A stretch of 64,000 nt of DNA from Rotaria socialis (Eukaryota; Rotifera; Eurotatoria; Philodinida; Philodinidae): contig CAJNYU010000015.1 in assembly GCA_905331475.1 (NCBI GenBank), forward strand, positions 62,001 through 126,000, written 5' to 3'. The position numbers and the translations under genes are program-made. The number at the start of each line of letters is the position of its first letter. The stretch's first letter is position 1. Below the pieces are notes generated by a model, which was not told the DNA's origin, ran no database searches, and was given only the letters and a program-made list of their open reading frames with translations. This document shows, piece after piece, positions 47,101 through 56,671 of the stretch.

Positions 47101-47239
47101 ATAAGGATAATAGGGATACGATGCATCGAATGCTCGAATATGGTCGCTAAGTTGACGGTTTCTATGTGAATGTGTTGGGAAAATATATTTAGTTTTGGAG
47201 TTATCGAGATATCCGATGAGAATGCCACATTTTTTTTAT

Positions 47240-47298
47240 TGGGTGTGTGTGTGTGTGTGTGTATATCTCTTTGTGAAAACACACCTACACCCACACCC
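47240..47298. repeat. telomere-armed hairpin 1
   Basis: Left arm TGGGTGTGTGTGTG, right arm CACCTACACCCACACCC in inverted orientation, loop about 20 bases (TATATCTCTTTGTGAAAACA). The left arm has expanded into a GT microsatellite. Confidence 0.7.
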
Positions 47299-47486
47299 TT
47301 ATAATGTCTATCACAGGGTGAGGTCACATTAAGAGCAGGACCATGAAAATAATGTATTCCTCTATGAAGATATTACTTTATATTTATTATTCCTTTATGA
47401 TCAAGGATAATTATAAATAAGATATTTATATTTATAAACTAAAATAAAGATAAATCAACCATAGTTATAATCAAAAACATCTAAAT

Positions 47487-47939
47487 TTAAACAACAATAT
47501 TGGTGCCAGGTATTATTGAACCAGCTTTCATGAAAGCAGTTCCCATTTTTTTGTAAACAATTCGATTGCCATTAACATTCAAATGATAGCTTCCTGAGCC
47601 TCTTTCTTCATTCATCTTAATCATTGTGATAGATTGAGCTGGAATCTGATTATCTGCTGCTGCATATGCAATGACCGCATGATTCGATGGTTTACCGGTT
47701 GGTGTGACTTGATTCGACACTTCATGAGGTAGTGGAGGTGCACTGGAATGGCGCATATAAACGGAGCCCACGCGATCATACCGGATAGGAGTGGTGATAC
47801 CAGGAAATGTTACTAGATATATCCCTTGGCCAAGGCCACCAGTTTGCGAGACAACAGTCACTTGGTTTTCATCAACTTCGTAATCAAAAGCTACTAAACT
47901 TATTAAAGACGCTTCACCACCAGGAAAACAATTGCCCAT
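47487..47939 (-). CDS. hypothetical protein with MGNC lipidation-type N-terminus (150 aa)
   Basis: Single exon. It begins MGNCFPGGEAS: glycine at position 2 and cysteine at 4 fit an N-myristoylation plus palmitoylation signal, so it may sit on the inner face of a membrane (inference). The body is rich in short beta strands (LISLVAFDYEVDENQVTVV, GIYLVTFPGITTPIRYD, SYHLNVNGNRIVYKKMG) and Gly/Pro turns, suggesting a small beta fold, perhaps two related halves. No family recognised. A telomere-armed hairpin lies on each side within a few hundred bases. Confidence 0.6.
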   Translation of the reverse strand: MGNCFPGGEASLISLVAFDYEVDENQVTVVSQTGGLGQGIYLVTFPGITTPIRYDRVGSVYMRHSSAPPLPHEVSNQVTPTGKPSNHAVIAYAAADNQIPAQSITMIKMNEERGSGSYHLNVNGNRIVYKKMGTAFMKAGSIIPGTNIVV

Positions 47940-48279
47940 TTTGAAATTGTATTTTTGGGAAACAAATGTTATGCTTTCAACAAGAACTATTCTCTAGATC
48001 TCAAATAAAAAGAAACCAGAAATGAATTATTAATATTTCTTTGTTGAAATAACGACTTTATATCGAAGAAGAAAAAGATATTTTAAAATAGCAGAAAAAT
48101 GTAAAGCATTTACTCAGAGGACAAGAACAAAAATGTGCGTTGTATCTATTGCAGGCTTCTGTCACATATATATCATGACAATGATATCAACATCTCATTC
48201 TTACTCCTGGTTGTGAAATTACATATCTGATAAAAGATCTGACATATTAGTATTTACTTCATACGTGCTACAGTAAGGG

Positions 48280-48424
48280 GCGAAAAGCAGATCCTAGGAC
48301 CCATGAGGATCTGTTAGGGTGATGTCGCACCCGTACATATACATAGTATGTGTTGGGTGTGGGTGTGGGTGTGGGCATCGGTGCCTATTCTTATGTAGCT
48401 ATAATAGCACCCACACCCACGCCC
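48280..48424. repeat. telomere-armed hairpin 2 (composite)
   Basis: Left arm at 48354-48375 is three and a half TGTGGG units; right arm GCACCCACACCCACGCCC ends at 48424. The loop is about 32 bases and contains TATTCTTATGTAGCTATAAT, shared with the hairpin at 52331. Just outside, 48280-48293 reads GGCGAAAAGCAGAT, the loop word of the hairpins at 52525 and 56187. It ends 40 bases past the ART-TPR stop codon. Confidence 0.85.
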
Positions 48425-48464
48425 TTTTTTCATTAAGAGATAGTTCGATCTTTTATTGAATTTA

Positions 48465-51251
48465 TTAATTTCTTGAATTTACTGATTTACGGTTTTCGTT
48501 GTATAAATTCTGCAGCGTGTTTCGCAAGTGCTCATGTAAGTCAGATACGTGAGAGTCGCCGCCAATGCAACTAATTGTTATACCAGTAGTGGTGAAGGAC
48601 CCGTTTTCATCGCGAATGGTCACAGGCAAAGATACTCCAATGATATCAGATGCCTTTTTGTAAAACTCAGCTGCTTTCCTGCTATTACTCATTTCTAGAT
48701 ATATTTTACCCATAAATGAGTAAGTATGCCCCACACTGGAACGATTTCGAGGCGAAATCATTTCTTCCATTTGAAGTGTTTTATCGCAATATTCCAGAGC
48801 CTTTGAGTAGTCACTCATTTTATAATATACTGAACTAAAACATCTGTATAAGTCGGCCAATGATGGATAGTTCAAAGGTAACACTGTTACCAGCATATCG
48901 TGCGATTTTTGAAAATATTCTAATGCTTTCAAGTAATCACACATGTTCGTATAAACAGCGCCGATAGTTTTGTAGATATCGACCAAAGCAGGGTTAGTTT
49001 CATGCTGAGAGTTTTCCAAGGTTTTTTGTCCTTTTACGAGAAACTCAAGTGCTGTCGAATAGTTTTTCATAGACGTATGTACTGCTCCAATGCATTGGTA
49101 GGAAATAGCTAATGATGGATGGTGTGAATCGAGTGTTTTTTGACAAATTTCCAAGCCCTTTTCAAAATATTCTAATGCATTTGAATATTTACCCAACTGG
49201 CGATATACTTCAGCGATGTTATGATAGGAATTGGCCAATCCTGGATGCTTGTAATCTAGCTTTTCGAAGATTTCACGTGCGCTTGTGTGATAATACATTG
49301 CATTCATGTAGTCTTTCATTTTTTCGTACACTATACCAATGTTGTTCAAGGAAGTAGCCAAATCGACATGATTGTGAGGCAAAGATTTTTTGTCAATTTC
49401 CAAAGCTAATTTGTGAGAGTCGAGTGCTTTTGAGTAGTTACCCAGACATCTGTACAATTCACCGATGTTATTATAGGTAGAAGCCAATATAGGATGATTG
49501 GATGGGAGAATTATTTTGTAGGTATCGCGTGCTATTTCGTAATAATTAAGTGCTTCTACGTACTGACCCATGTCATGGTAAACTGCACCGATTTGATTGC
49601 ACAAAGAACCAAATAGATGTCCATTACAGTGCGGATTTAATTTGAAGATATCATAGGCTATTTCATAAGATTCAAGAGCTTTCAAGTAGTCGCCCATGCC
49701 TTTATACGCGCTGCCGATCATGCTATGAATGCCAGCCAACAAAGCAGGACCTTTTGACGAACTATGTCGTGTGATTTCCAACGATTTTTTGAAAAATGAA
49801 GCTGCATCTTGGTACTCTCCTTGTTCTAATTTCGCAATTCCGAGGTAGTATTCAATATCGTCTACTGCATTCCTATCACTAGATATCTGTTTTAGCTGTG
49901 TAGTATACCATTTTTCAGCTTCGCTATATTGACCTATTTTAATTAGTAGTTTGCCCAAACGGTCCCAATCTGTCTTACCATCAATTTCTTCTCGTATAAA
50001 GCTTTTGAGTTTACAAAGTTGCGGATCTTTATCTGGCGTAAGATCAAGATCAACTTGACGAACTGCGCTGTTCTTGGGGTATTCTTGTATTTTGCGAATT
50101 CGGAAGACCGCTTGCATAGAGAAAAGTACTTCTTGTTCATCATAAAACTGGCTGATGTTTTTAATACGGGCAAATGGAGTCGACGGAATGTTGGGATCTA
50201 TTAGCATACGAAAAAGTACACCCACACCATTTTCCGGTGCATTCGCATTACTTTCAGCGTAGCCGCTTGCGACAGATTCTTCTTCACTCGTCGATAAAAA
50301 GCTATTGAAGGATATAAGTGCACCTTCCTGTAGTTTATTAAAATCATCTTTCGATAATATTTGTCCTCGATAAACATAAAACTTTCCATGACCAAGGTTA
50401 ACTCTTTGCTTGTGTAAATCTTCTAATTGTCTATGCAGGCTCGATAGAAAAAAACTGCTTTTGATAATTTTTTCAACGTTAAAGTTTCGGAGAGAAGAGT
50501 TAGCTAAGTCATAAAACAGAATATCATAAGTATACCACGAAATGGAGCTTCGTGGAGGGTCGTTCTTTTCGAATATATCAATCATTTTAAGCCTATTAGC
50601 ATCCGTTCTATTCTCAGCACGCAAAAATTCGATAAAATCCCTTCTATTTTTTGTGTTGTACTGCGTATTAAGAATGATTTCTTTTAATAATTCAGTATAC
50701 ATAAATATAGGATCTAGATCTTCCAAAGTTTGCTCGGAACCATCATCAGACGATGTCAAGAAGCTTATTGAGGTGCTGCTTTGATTTGGTTGCCATATGG
50801 TTTTCTGAAGTGCTTCACAGATGGATTTAATGTCCGTGCCTATAACCTGAATCTTGCTGAATTCGGTCTTCCAGCCTTCATATGAAGTTATAGTTTTGCG
50901 ATAGATATAAATACTATAAATCTGTGGCATATCATGGATCTGTCGCACTCTTACCTTTTCTATAGGAGCCGATAAAATAAAAATCACTTTTTCATGCTCG
51001 TGTTCAATGATGCGATCAAAACATGTATCATAGTTTGCGCAGGTATATAAATTCCTGACCACCTTTTGTAGTTCCTTGAATTCAGTTATGTTATCTTCAT
51101 TTATTAAGTCAATGTGTTCACTTAACCAGATGACTAAATAATCTCTAGGCATAAGTTGTCTCCGCTGCATAGTTCTCAGTGATGCTGGTATATTCACTTC
51201 ACTGTTAGTTGCACTTTTTACATTTTTTCTCTTTGACTCGTGTACGCCCAT
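48465..51251 (-). CDS. ADP-ribosyltransferase-TPR protein (bdelloid type)
   Basis: Single exon, 928 residues. Residues 36-150 form a Rossmann-like N-terminal domain often seen in bdelloid proteins of this kind (VIWLSEHID..KVIFILSAP..IYSIYIY). Residues 180-400 are an R-S-E type mono-ADP-ribosyltransferase: Arg295 in VYRGQ, STS at 320-322 in SFNSFLSTS, and the catalytic pair E372-x-E374 in YDEQEVLF. It should move ADP-ribose from NAD to protein, and all key residues are present. From about 430 to 885 come about ten 42-residue TPRs of kinesin-light-chain type (pattern A-x-Y-x-NIG-x-VY..Y..AL..Y..AL.I), a partner-binding scaffold. It looks intact. Such genes are hugely expanded in bdelloids; role unknown (stress or defence are guesses). 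Telomere-like repeats flank both ends. Confidence 0.93.
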   Translation of the reverse strand: MGVHESKRKNVKSATNSEVNIPASLRTMQRRQLMPRDYLVIWLSEHIDLINEDNITEFKELQKVVRNLYTCANYDTCFDRIIEHEHEKVIFILSAPIEKVRVRQIHDMPQIYSIYIYRKTITSYEGWKTEFSKIQVIGTDIKSICEALQKTIWQPNQSSTSISFLTSSDDGSEQTLEDLDPIFMYTELLKEIILNTQYNTKNRRDFIEFLRAENRTDANRLKMIDIFEKNDPPRSSISWYTYDILFYDLANSSLRNFNVEKIIKSSFFLSSLHRQLEDLHKQRVNLGHGKFYVYRGQILSKDDFNKLQEGALISFNSFLSTSEEESVASGYAESNANAPENGVGVLFRMLIDPNIPSTPFARIKNISQFYDEQEVLFSMQAVFRIRKIQEYPKNSAVRQVDLDLTPDKDPQLCKLKSFIREEIDGKTDWDRLGKLLIKIGQYSEAEKWYTTQLKQISSDRNAVDDIEYYLGIAKLEQGEYQDAASFFKKSLEITRHSSSKGPALLAGIHSMIGSAYKGMGDYLKALESYEIAYDIFKLNPHCNGHLFGSLCNQIGAVYHDMGQYVEALNYYEIARDTYKIILPSNHPILASTYNNIGELYRCLGNYSKALDSHKLALEIDKKSLPHNHVDLATSLNNIGIVYEKMKDYMNAMYYHTSAREIFEKLDYKHPGLANSYHNIAEVYRQLGKYSNALEYFEKGLEICQKTLDSHHPSLAISYQCIGAVHTSMKNYSTALEFLVKGQKTLENSQHETNPALVDIYKTIGAVYTNMCDYLKALEYFQKSHDMLVTVLPLNYPSLADLYRCFSSVYYKMSDYSKALEYCDKTLQMEEMISPRNRSSVGHTYSFMGKIYLEMSNSRKAAEFYKKASDIIGVSLPVTIRDENGSFTTTGITISCIGGDSHVSDLHEHLRNTLQNLYNENRKSVNSRN

Positions 51252-51547
51252 TGTGGGTGTATTTTATCGTTAACTATGAGCTAAGTAAGAGGAATAGAAT
51301 ACACCACTTAGAAAATAAGGTCTCTAATAAAACATGATCTAAAACGAACGTGCAATAGTAGATATATGAATGCCGATAGCTTTGGAAGCGCATCTTCTTC
51401 GAGAAACCTGTCAAAATACCTGCTCTTTTCGAAGAATGGCACCAATGGGATAGTTTTTTTTCTGAGAACTGCATACTCTTGGGCAGCAATGTGGGTGTGG
51501 TTATAGCACTAATCATGAATGTTGCAAACCCGAAACCATGATTTTCG
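51252..51547. other. ART-TPR upstream region with telomere-like words
   Basis: TGTGGGTGTATTTTA lies directly against the ART-TPR start (51252-51266). GTGGGTGTGGTTATAGCAC lies at 51490-51508; its TATAGCAC matches the loop/right-arm junction of hairpin 2. Both look like half-hairpins. Confidence 0.5.
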
Positions 51548-52040
51548 GTGACAAGAACATACAAAAAAAGTTCAGATCGGAGACAAGAATATCGAGAACG
51601 AGCTGAGTTCGAATATCTGCAGAATCTAATAACCTGGGACAAAAAGTGTTCAGAGGAAATAAGAAGACAAATAGGTAAAGTAGCAGGTCCAATGGAATCC
51701 CTGAAACACGTATGGGACCATAAGAAATTAACTATCCAGAATAAGCTCAGAATATTGACAATATGTGTCTTTAGCGTTCTCCTATACACCTCAGAAACAT
51801 GGACCCTTAAGGAAAGTGATAAGAAGCTTCTGATATTAGAGATGAAATGCTACCAAAGAATATTAGGAGTAAGCTGGAAAGACATGATAAGAAACGAAGA
51901 CATACGAAAAACAGTAGCGAGAGAAAAAGTCATCATAGACACCGTCAATAAAAGAAAACTAAGACTCTTCAGGCACATGCAAAATGAGTCTATGAGCTTT
52001 TTGATTTCAAACGGAATTTTGGGAAAAAAAATTTCATTAC
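51548..52040 (+). mobile_element. LINE fragment (3' part of ORF2)
   Basis: The reading frame encodes FEYLQNLITWDKKCSEEIRR, then FSVLLYTSETWTLKESD, EMKCYQRILGVSWKDMIRNE and KRKLRLFRHM. This is the conserved region C-terminal to the reverse transcriptase of non-LTR retrotransposons of the RTE/Jockey-like group. The catalytic YADD box and endonuclease are absent, so it is a truncated dead copy. Homology fades after about 52000 although the frame stays open to 52168. It lies between telomere-like half-repeats and the hairpin at 52331. Confidence 0.8.
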
Positions 52041-52330
52041 GCCAAACAAAGCATGCCCTTGGGACTTCTGAATTCTATATAGAGCTATGCATATACATAA
52101 GGTTGCGTTTCCAAGAAAAATCAGTAAGTCTCGCAACCCGGAAAGAATACCCCTATCTATATTTATAGTTCTAGAATTTGGAAGTCACTTAACTTAAGCG
52201 ACTTAAGTTCCGCAAGCCTCGCACCTCAGAGAAGAACGCCGTCTTTACATTCCCAAATATGGCTCTGGAATTCATTAGTTTTGGTTGAACATAATTTCGA
52301 CCTGAACGAGCTGTGTCCTATTTTGGGAGG

Positions 52331-52381
52331 TTGTGGGTGTGTATTCTTATTTAGTCATAATTGCACTTACACCAGCACCCC
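52331..52381. repeat. telomere-armed hairpin 3
   Basis: TTGTGGGTGTG, loop TATTCTTATTTAGTCATAAT, then GCACTTACACCAGCACC. Loop and right arm align with hairpin 2, so the two share an origin. Confidence 0.8.
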
Positions 52382-52524
52382 ATCAAAGGCGATAAGAAAC
52401 AGTAAATACACGTTTGATTTTCTTCATAATTAGTCTATTTAGATTTCATATTAACCACTTAATGCTTGAACTAACTTATGTTTCAATAAAAAAATGATTG
52501 ATTTAAAGACTAAGTAATTAGAAT

Positions 52525-52623
52525 GGGTGTGGGTGTGGATGCGTGAGTATGGACGAAAAGCAGACTACAATTCACACCCGCACCCACACCCATACGCACC
52601 CGCACATTCACACTTACACCCAC
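52525..52623. repeat. telomere-armed hairpin 4
   Basis: GGGTGTGGGTGTGGATGCG, loop GGACGAAAAGCAGACTACAA, then repeated CACACCC/CACCCACACCC words to 52623. The loop is nearly identical to that of hairpin 6 (56187-56232). The right arm is about twice the length of the left. Confidence 0.85.
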
Positions 52624-52839
52624 AAATCAAATTTTATAACCTAACGTTTTATCATAAATCTTATTTATTATATCGTTTGTTTGAGAAAGTTAAAATAAGT
52701 ATGCTTTTTCTTTAGAAATGTTTTTGAAAAGATTTCTATCTGATACTGAATGTTTCAGGTAGAAGAACCACTTTTCCCCTTTACTTTGGACGCTTATATC
52801 AAGAACATCAAAGTAGCAATACAAAGAGGAAATGCTTTT

Positions 52840-53760
52840 ATTTAGGTTACAACAGTTGAGATAAAAACTAACAGATACAAATTAACTTGTCTAATATATG
52901 ATAGAACATGATTCTTTACAAATATTAAGAAATTCCACGATCAATTTATGTAGATGCAACTGATTTCGGCACGACATTCTTTTTGTAAAGGATCCATAAT
53001 AGTGCCAGACCACTACCTAGCCCTATCACAGAACCACCAATCATTGCGAAAGCTACAGGAACAGACAGCTGTCTGCTCAACGATGGTTTTGAAAATACAT
53101 CTCTAGCATTGGTCATGAAGCCAATGGTGCTTGTATCGTTAACTGATTGTGACGCAAAGGTAGAATTTGTAGGGAGCATATCTTTGGATGATGGAGATGT
53201 CAAAATAAAATCTACTGTGACTGTATCGGTCATTGAGTCAAAGGCCAATGTAGAAGTTGTAGACAAAGTGTCGTTGTGAATGGGATGTGCCAAAATTATC
53301 TGCGTTAATGCGATCAGGATCAAAACTTAAAGTAGATAAACATTTTCTTTCTATGCATTTCTCGTGCAAACCTTACCTATCATCATGATAATTTCTTTCA
53401 TGTAATTGGTGCGGACTAAACAATCGTTATCGAACAGAAGAAAATTATGAACAGTGACTATTTTTTTCATTCTCCAACGCTTTTTACTTAATACATATAT
53501 ACAGTTCAGTAGATAAGAACAGAACGAATAAAATACTGGTCAGAAATTCAAAAAGTCACTTTCAATAAAAGGTTGCTCGATACGCTTGATAACTCATTCA
53601 CATTCATGTATCATTGTGATGTGACTCATGATATGCATGATCATAATTTTCATCATAACGTCAAATAATGACGCCAGGATAGTGGGCTTCTTAACGAATA
53701 TGACCTAGAAATCGCGTCGAGAATACAAAACCATTCATGACCAGATAAATAAGGAAAACA
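52840..53760. repeat. duplicated block 1 (paralogue at 59155-60240)
   Basis: Besides the gene, 3' flank (ACAGTTGAGATAAAAAC..) and about 350 bases of 5' flank (TTATCGAACAGAAGAAAATT.., CTTGATAACTCATTCAC.., ACGCCAGGATAGTGGGC..) match the second block at roughly 75-85%. So a segment of about 0.9-1.1 kb was duplicated, not just the gene. Confidence 0.8.
52946..53401 (-). CDS. small type I membrane protein, paralogue 1
   Basis: Exon 1 is 53401-53377 (MKEIIMMI plus one base). The 51-base intron runs GTAAGG..TTTAAG and exon 2 is 53325-52946; 134 residues in all. Signal peptide MKEIIMMIVLILIALTQIILA, then an ectodomain of about 75 residues rich in Ser/Thr with several NDT/NST-type sequons (mucin-like). 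One membrane helix follows (FAMIGGSVIGLGSGLALLWIL), then a short basic tail KKNVVPKSVAST. The starting exon must be included, as the downstream exon alone has no ATG. The tail and signal peptide are the parts best conserved with the gene at 59281-59871. No known family; a surface glycoprotein is the natural inference. Confidence 0.75.
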
Positions 53761-53761
53761 G

Positions 53762-55077
53762 AACAAAATCCTGTATATATATCCCGTATTTTTAATGAAA
53801 GAATGTACCTAGAAGAACGAAGCCTACGTTGCCGTAATGCAATAGAATTTACCCATGTGTTCAATTGCGATAAAATTGTGACGCAGTTACACCGTAACTG
53901 CGATTATTTCATCGTAGTTGCATCACAAGACGACATTATAGTTGTGACTTTCATTTTATTGCTATTGTTATTTTTATTTTTATTGATTGAATAAAAGTTT
54001 TTGAGCTTTACAAAAAATTTTGATCAAAGTTTAGAACAAAAGCAAAGACTTCAAAATAGATAAAAAAAAAAGGTATGAAAATAAAAATAATAAAAGATTT
54101 AAATTTACTAAATAAATGTAAAAATAATTGCTAAAATCAAAAGGAAATTTCGGAAACCAGAAAACATAATGAGTAAGATCTAAAGTAATTTAATAAATTC
54201 CAAAAATTAAAAAAAATAAAGCGTTATTAAAAATTTTTAAAGTAAGTTTAAAAAGTTTGAAATATTGAATATTACTAAAATCAGGCGTCGGATTTGAAGC
54301 CGGGGCCCTGAAAAACCTCCAGGTACTCGATTTCATGACAAAAAAGTGGATTCCCTATATACATTCGATCTGCTGCAAGACAATGATTTATGAAGCGCAT
54401 TGTGAAGAATGTTTCCTTTTATACGGTTCCACCACTATAGGTAATTGAATATTAGCATTTGAACTATATCTATCTTGAGGAGGCTGGTGTGTATTTGCGG
54501 AATAATCAAGCCCAGACCTTAATCTCACAGCGAAACCCTCAAAAAAGAGAAAAAACATTCGTTGAAACTTAGAGATGATAAAATGAATTTCTGATATGAA
54601 ACAATAATTTATTTATTTTAGATTATTATTGCTGATAATAAATTTGAAGATGACATGATAATCCAAGCAAATCAAAAACATGAACGAACTGCGGAAGGTG
54701 CCACTATAACACGTTTTCGATTGTTCAACAGTTTTATCTGTAATGCATTCGAAAAAGAAGAATTTTTCTATGTCGATCAAATATTTTGAAGAAGCTAATG
54801 CCTTGTACAATGAATATTCAACATCAGATTTGTTATCCAAGGAAAAGCTTGGAAATGGAATAATAACTACATTTTTCAATATCGCAATGGTATCAGTCTG
54901 TGAACTTCTACAAGGGGCATTACTTGTTAAAAGGAAAAACTACGCTCATAGATGGTCAGAGTATAGTATCACGGTAACGATACTGATGGGTATGAGCAAA
55001 AAGAAGAAATACATGCAATGTTTTGTTCGAATTCCAAGATGTAAGGTAAAAGTTAAATAACTATTATAATTCTTTTA
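53762..55077. other. 1.3-kb stretch, no firm gene
   Basis: Opposed small frames at 54613-54879 (minus) and 54743-55060 (plus) overlap. The plus frame has a TPR-like start (SIKYFEEANALYNEYS), but no second repeat, so a decayed TPR exon is possible but unproven. Short palindromes (GCAGTTACACCGTAACTGC) occur at 53884-53902. Confidence 0.4.
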
Positions 55078-55140
55078 GGGTATGTGGGTGTTGCAATCTC
55101 CTGAGGTCATACCAACACTTTGTACGACACTCACACCCTC
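55078..55140. repeat. telomere-armed hairpin 5
   Basis: GGGTATGTGGGTGTTG on the left and GACACTCACACCCTC on the right, with a loop of about 33 bases that is unlike loops A and B. Confidence 0.65.
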
Positions 55141-55979
55141 ATCGTTACTTTGTTGAAACATCGCCTCCTACTTCATTTCATCTATTATCTCTGACGAGAG
55201 ATAAAACGAAGTACGAAAAGTCTCTAGTTACTATTGATTGAAGCATTGGGTGATGTTATAGCCAATTTTGTAATAAAAAATGCTTTAATATCACCGCCTG
55301 AGTATCACATATATAAAAAATATTGTGTGCTATGGGTTCTCCATACAATTTCACAGCTAGAAATAATGGGAGTTACATTCTACTATTCCATTTTTAATCT
55401 TTTCTAATATACAATCTGGTTTTTTTTATTTAATAACTGTTCAATAATCTTATATTTTAGTGTTACAGGTATGATATACGTTGTATTCTTCATGTCTGGT
55501 TATTGAGAGAGATTCTTCAACAGAATGGATCTCTTTGGTGTCTACATGAGCAACTGAGGAATTTTATTTTCGGATTTATTGTCTTTCAAATGCAAGATAT
55601 GGTTAAGTCATAGTTGAGTACAGAACATTTACTCAGTTTCTTTGACTTATGAAAAATGTTAGCTAAGGCAATTGTAACGACCTATTTCGACTCCGCAAAG
55701 ATGCCTTACAAAGAGCTTAGTTTACACTACAAAGTCATCGCATTTATTTGAAAGACACGCTAAAAAATAAAATTTCCTAGAAATCAAAACTTATCTCAAA
55801 CTTGAAAAGTTATCTCTTAGCGGAAAAAAAAATTCTTTTGTCTTCTGTGTCTATGATGGGGACAAATCTAGAATGTAGTAACCATTAAGCCTGCACCGCC
55901 GAAACTGGTTCCAGATTGGTATTTAACTCATTTCGTGCAGACTGATTAGTTGTTCAAAACAAATCCATTCACTCTATCT

Positions 55980-56025
55980 TGTGAGTGTGGATGGGAAGTA
56001 AGTTGAAGTAGACGTCCACATCCTT
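55980..56025. repeat. degenerate telomere-armed hairpin
   Basis: GTGAGTGTGGATGGG and, mirrored, GTCCACATCC around a loop of about 20 bases. Much decayed, about 50 bases before the NHL exon remnant. Confidence 0.4.
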
Positions 56026-56074
56026 ATTATATGTTTGAGTCTGATTCATTTTTTCCCATTTGATTTGATTCTAG

Positions 56075-56186
56075 GCTACGCATTACGTAAAACTTTAATT
56101 GAAATTCATCCAAGTGCTCGATGGAATCCAACTGGTCTCACTGTAGCTGAAGGAAATGGTAAAGGCAGTGGAATCAATCGACTTGA
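56075..56186 (+). pseudogene. NHL-repeat protein exon remnant
   Basis: After an acceptor TTCTAG, the frame reads IEIHPSARWNPTGLTVAEGN then GKGSGINRLEG. This matches the segment ARWxxxGxTVAGGNGxGSxxNQL that begins NHL-repeat propellers in many bdelloid proteins. It stops exactly where the telomere-like arm GGGTGTGGGTGTG begins; the following propeller blades are missing. So the gene was broken at, or the hairpin inserted into, this point. Only about 37 residues are left. Confidence 0.65.
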
Positions 56187-56232
56187 GGGTGTGGGTGTGC
56201 GGACGAAAACCAGACTACAACTCACACCCACA
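56187..56232. repeat. telomere-armed hairpin 6
   Basis: GGGTGTGGGTGTGC, loop GGACGAAAACCAGACTACAA, then CTCACACCCACA. The loop differs from hairpin 4 by one base over 20. Confidence 0.85.
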
Positions 56233-56671
56233 AAATTCAATATCGAATTCAATGGGCAAAAAGACTATCATATATAAACACCAAACAAGACTTAAACTAG
56301 CACGATTAAATCATTGAAACTTAATAAATAAATTTGTTATTGTTTGTTTTTAAATTTATGAAAACAAAATCAAATCAAAAATGCTAAGAATGACAACAGT
56401 CAGTCGGTAATAACATACGGATGCAAAATCGAACTTTTGAATTTCTCAAAAAAGGAAATGAATTTTACTGATGATATGACTGACTATCTGTACTCGTATC
56501 AAATTACATTTTTCATGGTACAGGCCTATTGTGAAAGAAACAAAAGATGCTTCGACACCGTTCGTTTTGGTACTTTCTGTATGTAGACAGTTTCTTTCTT
56601 ACTCTCTCTGTGCAGATCTTTACGTTACCAACATTCTATTTTTTCACGATAGAGAACAAAAAATTAATAGA

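Noticed and set aside
54613-55060. Possible TPR exon
   Set aside because: Only one helix pair resembles a TPR and an opposite-strand frame overlaps; too weak to call.
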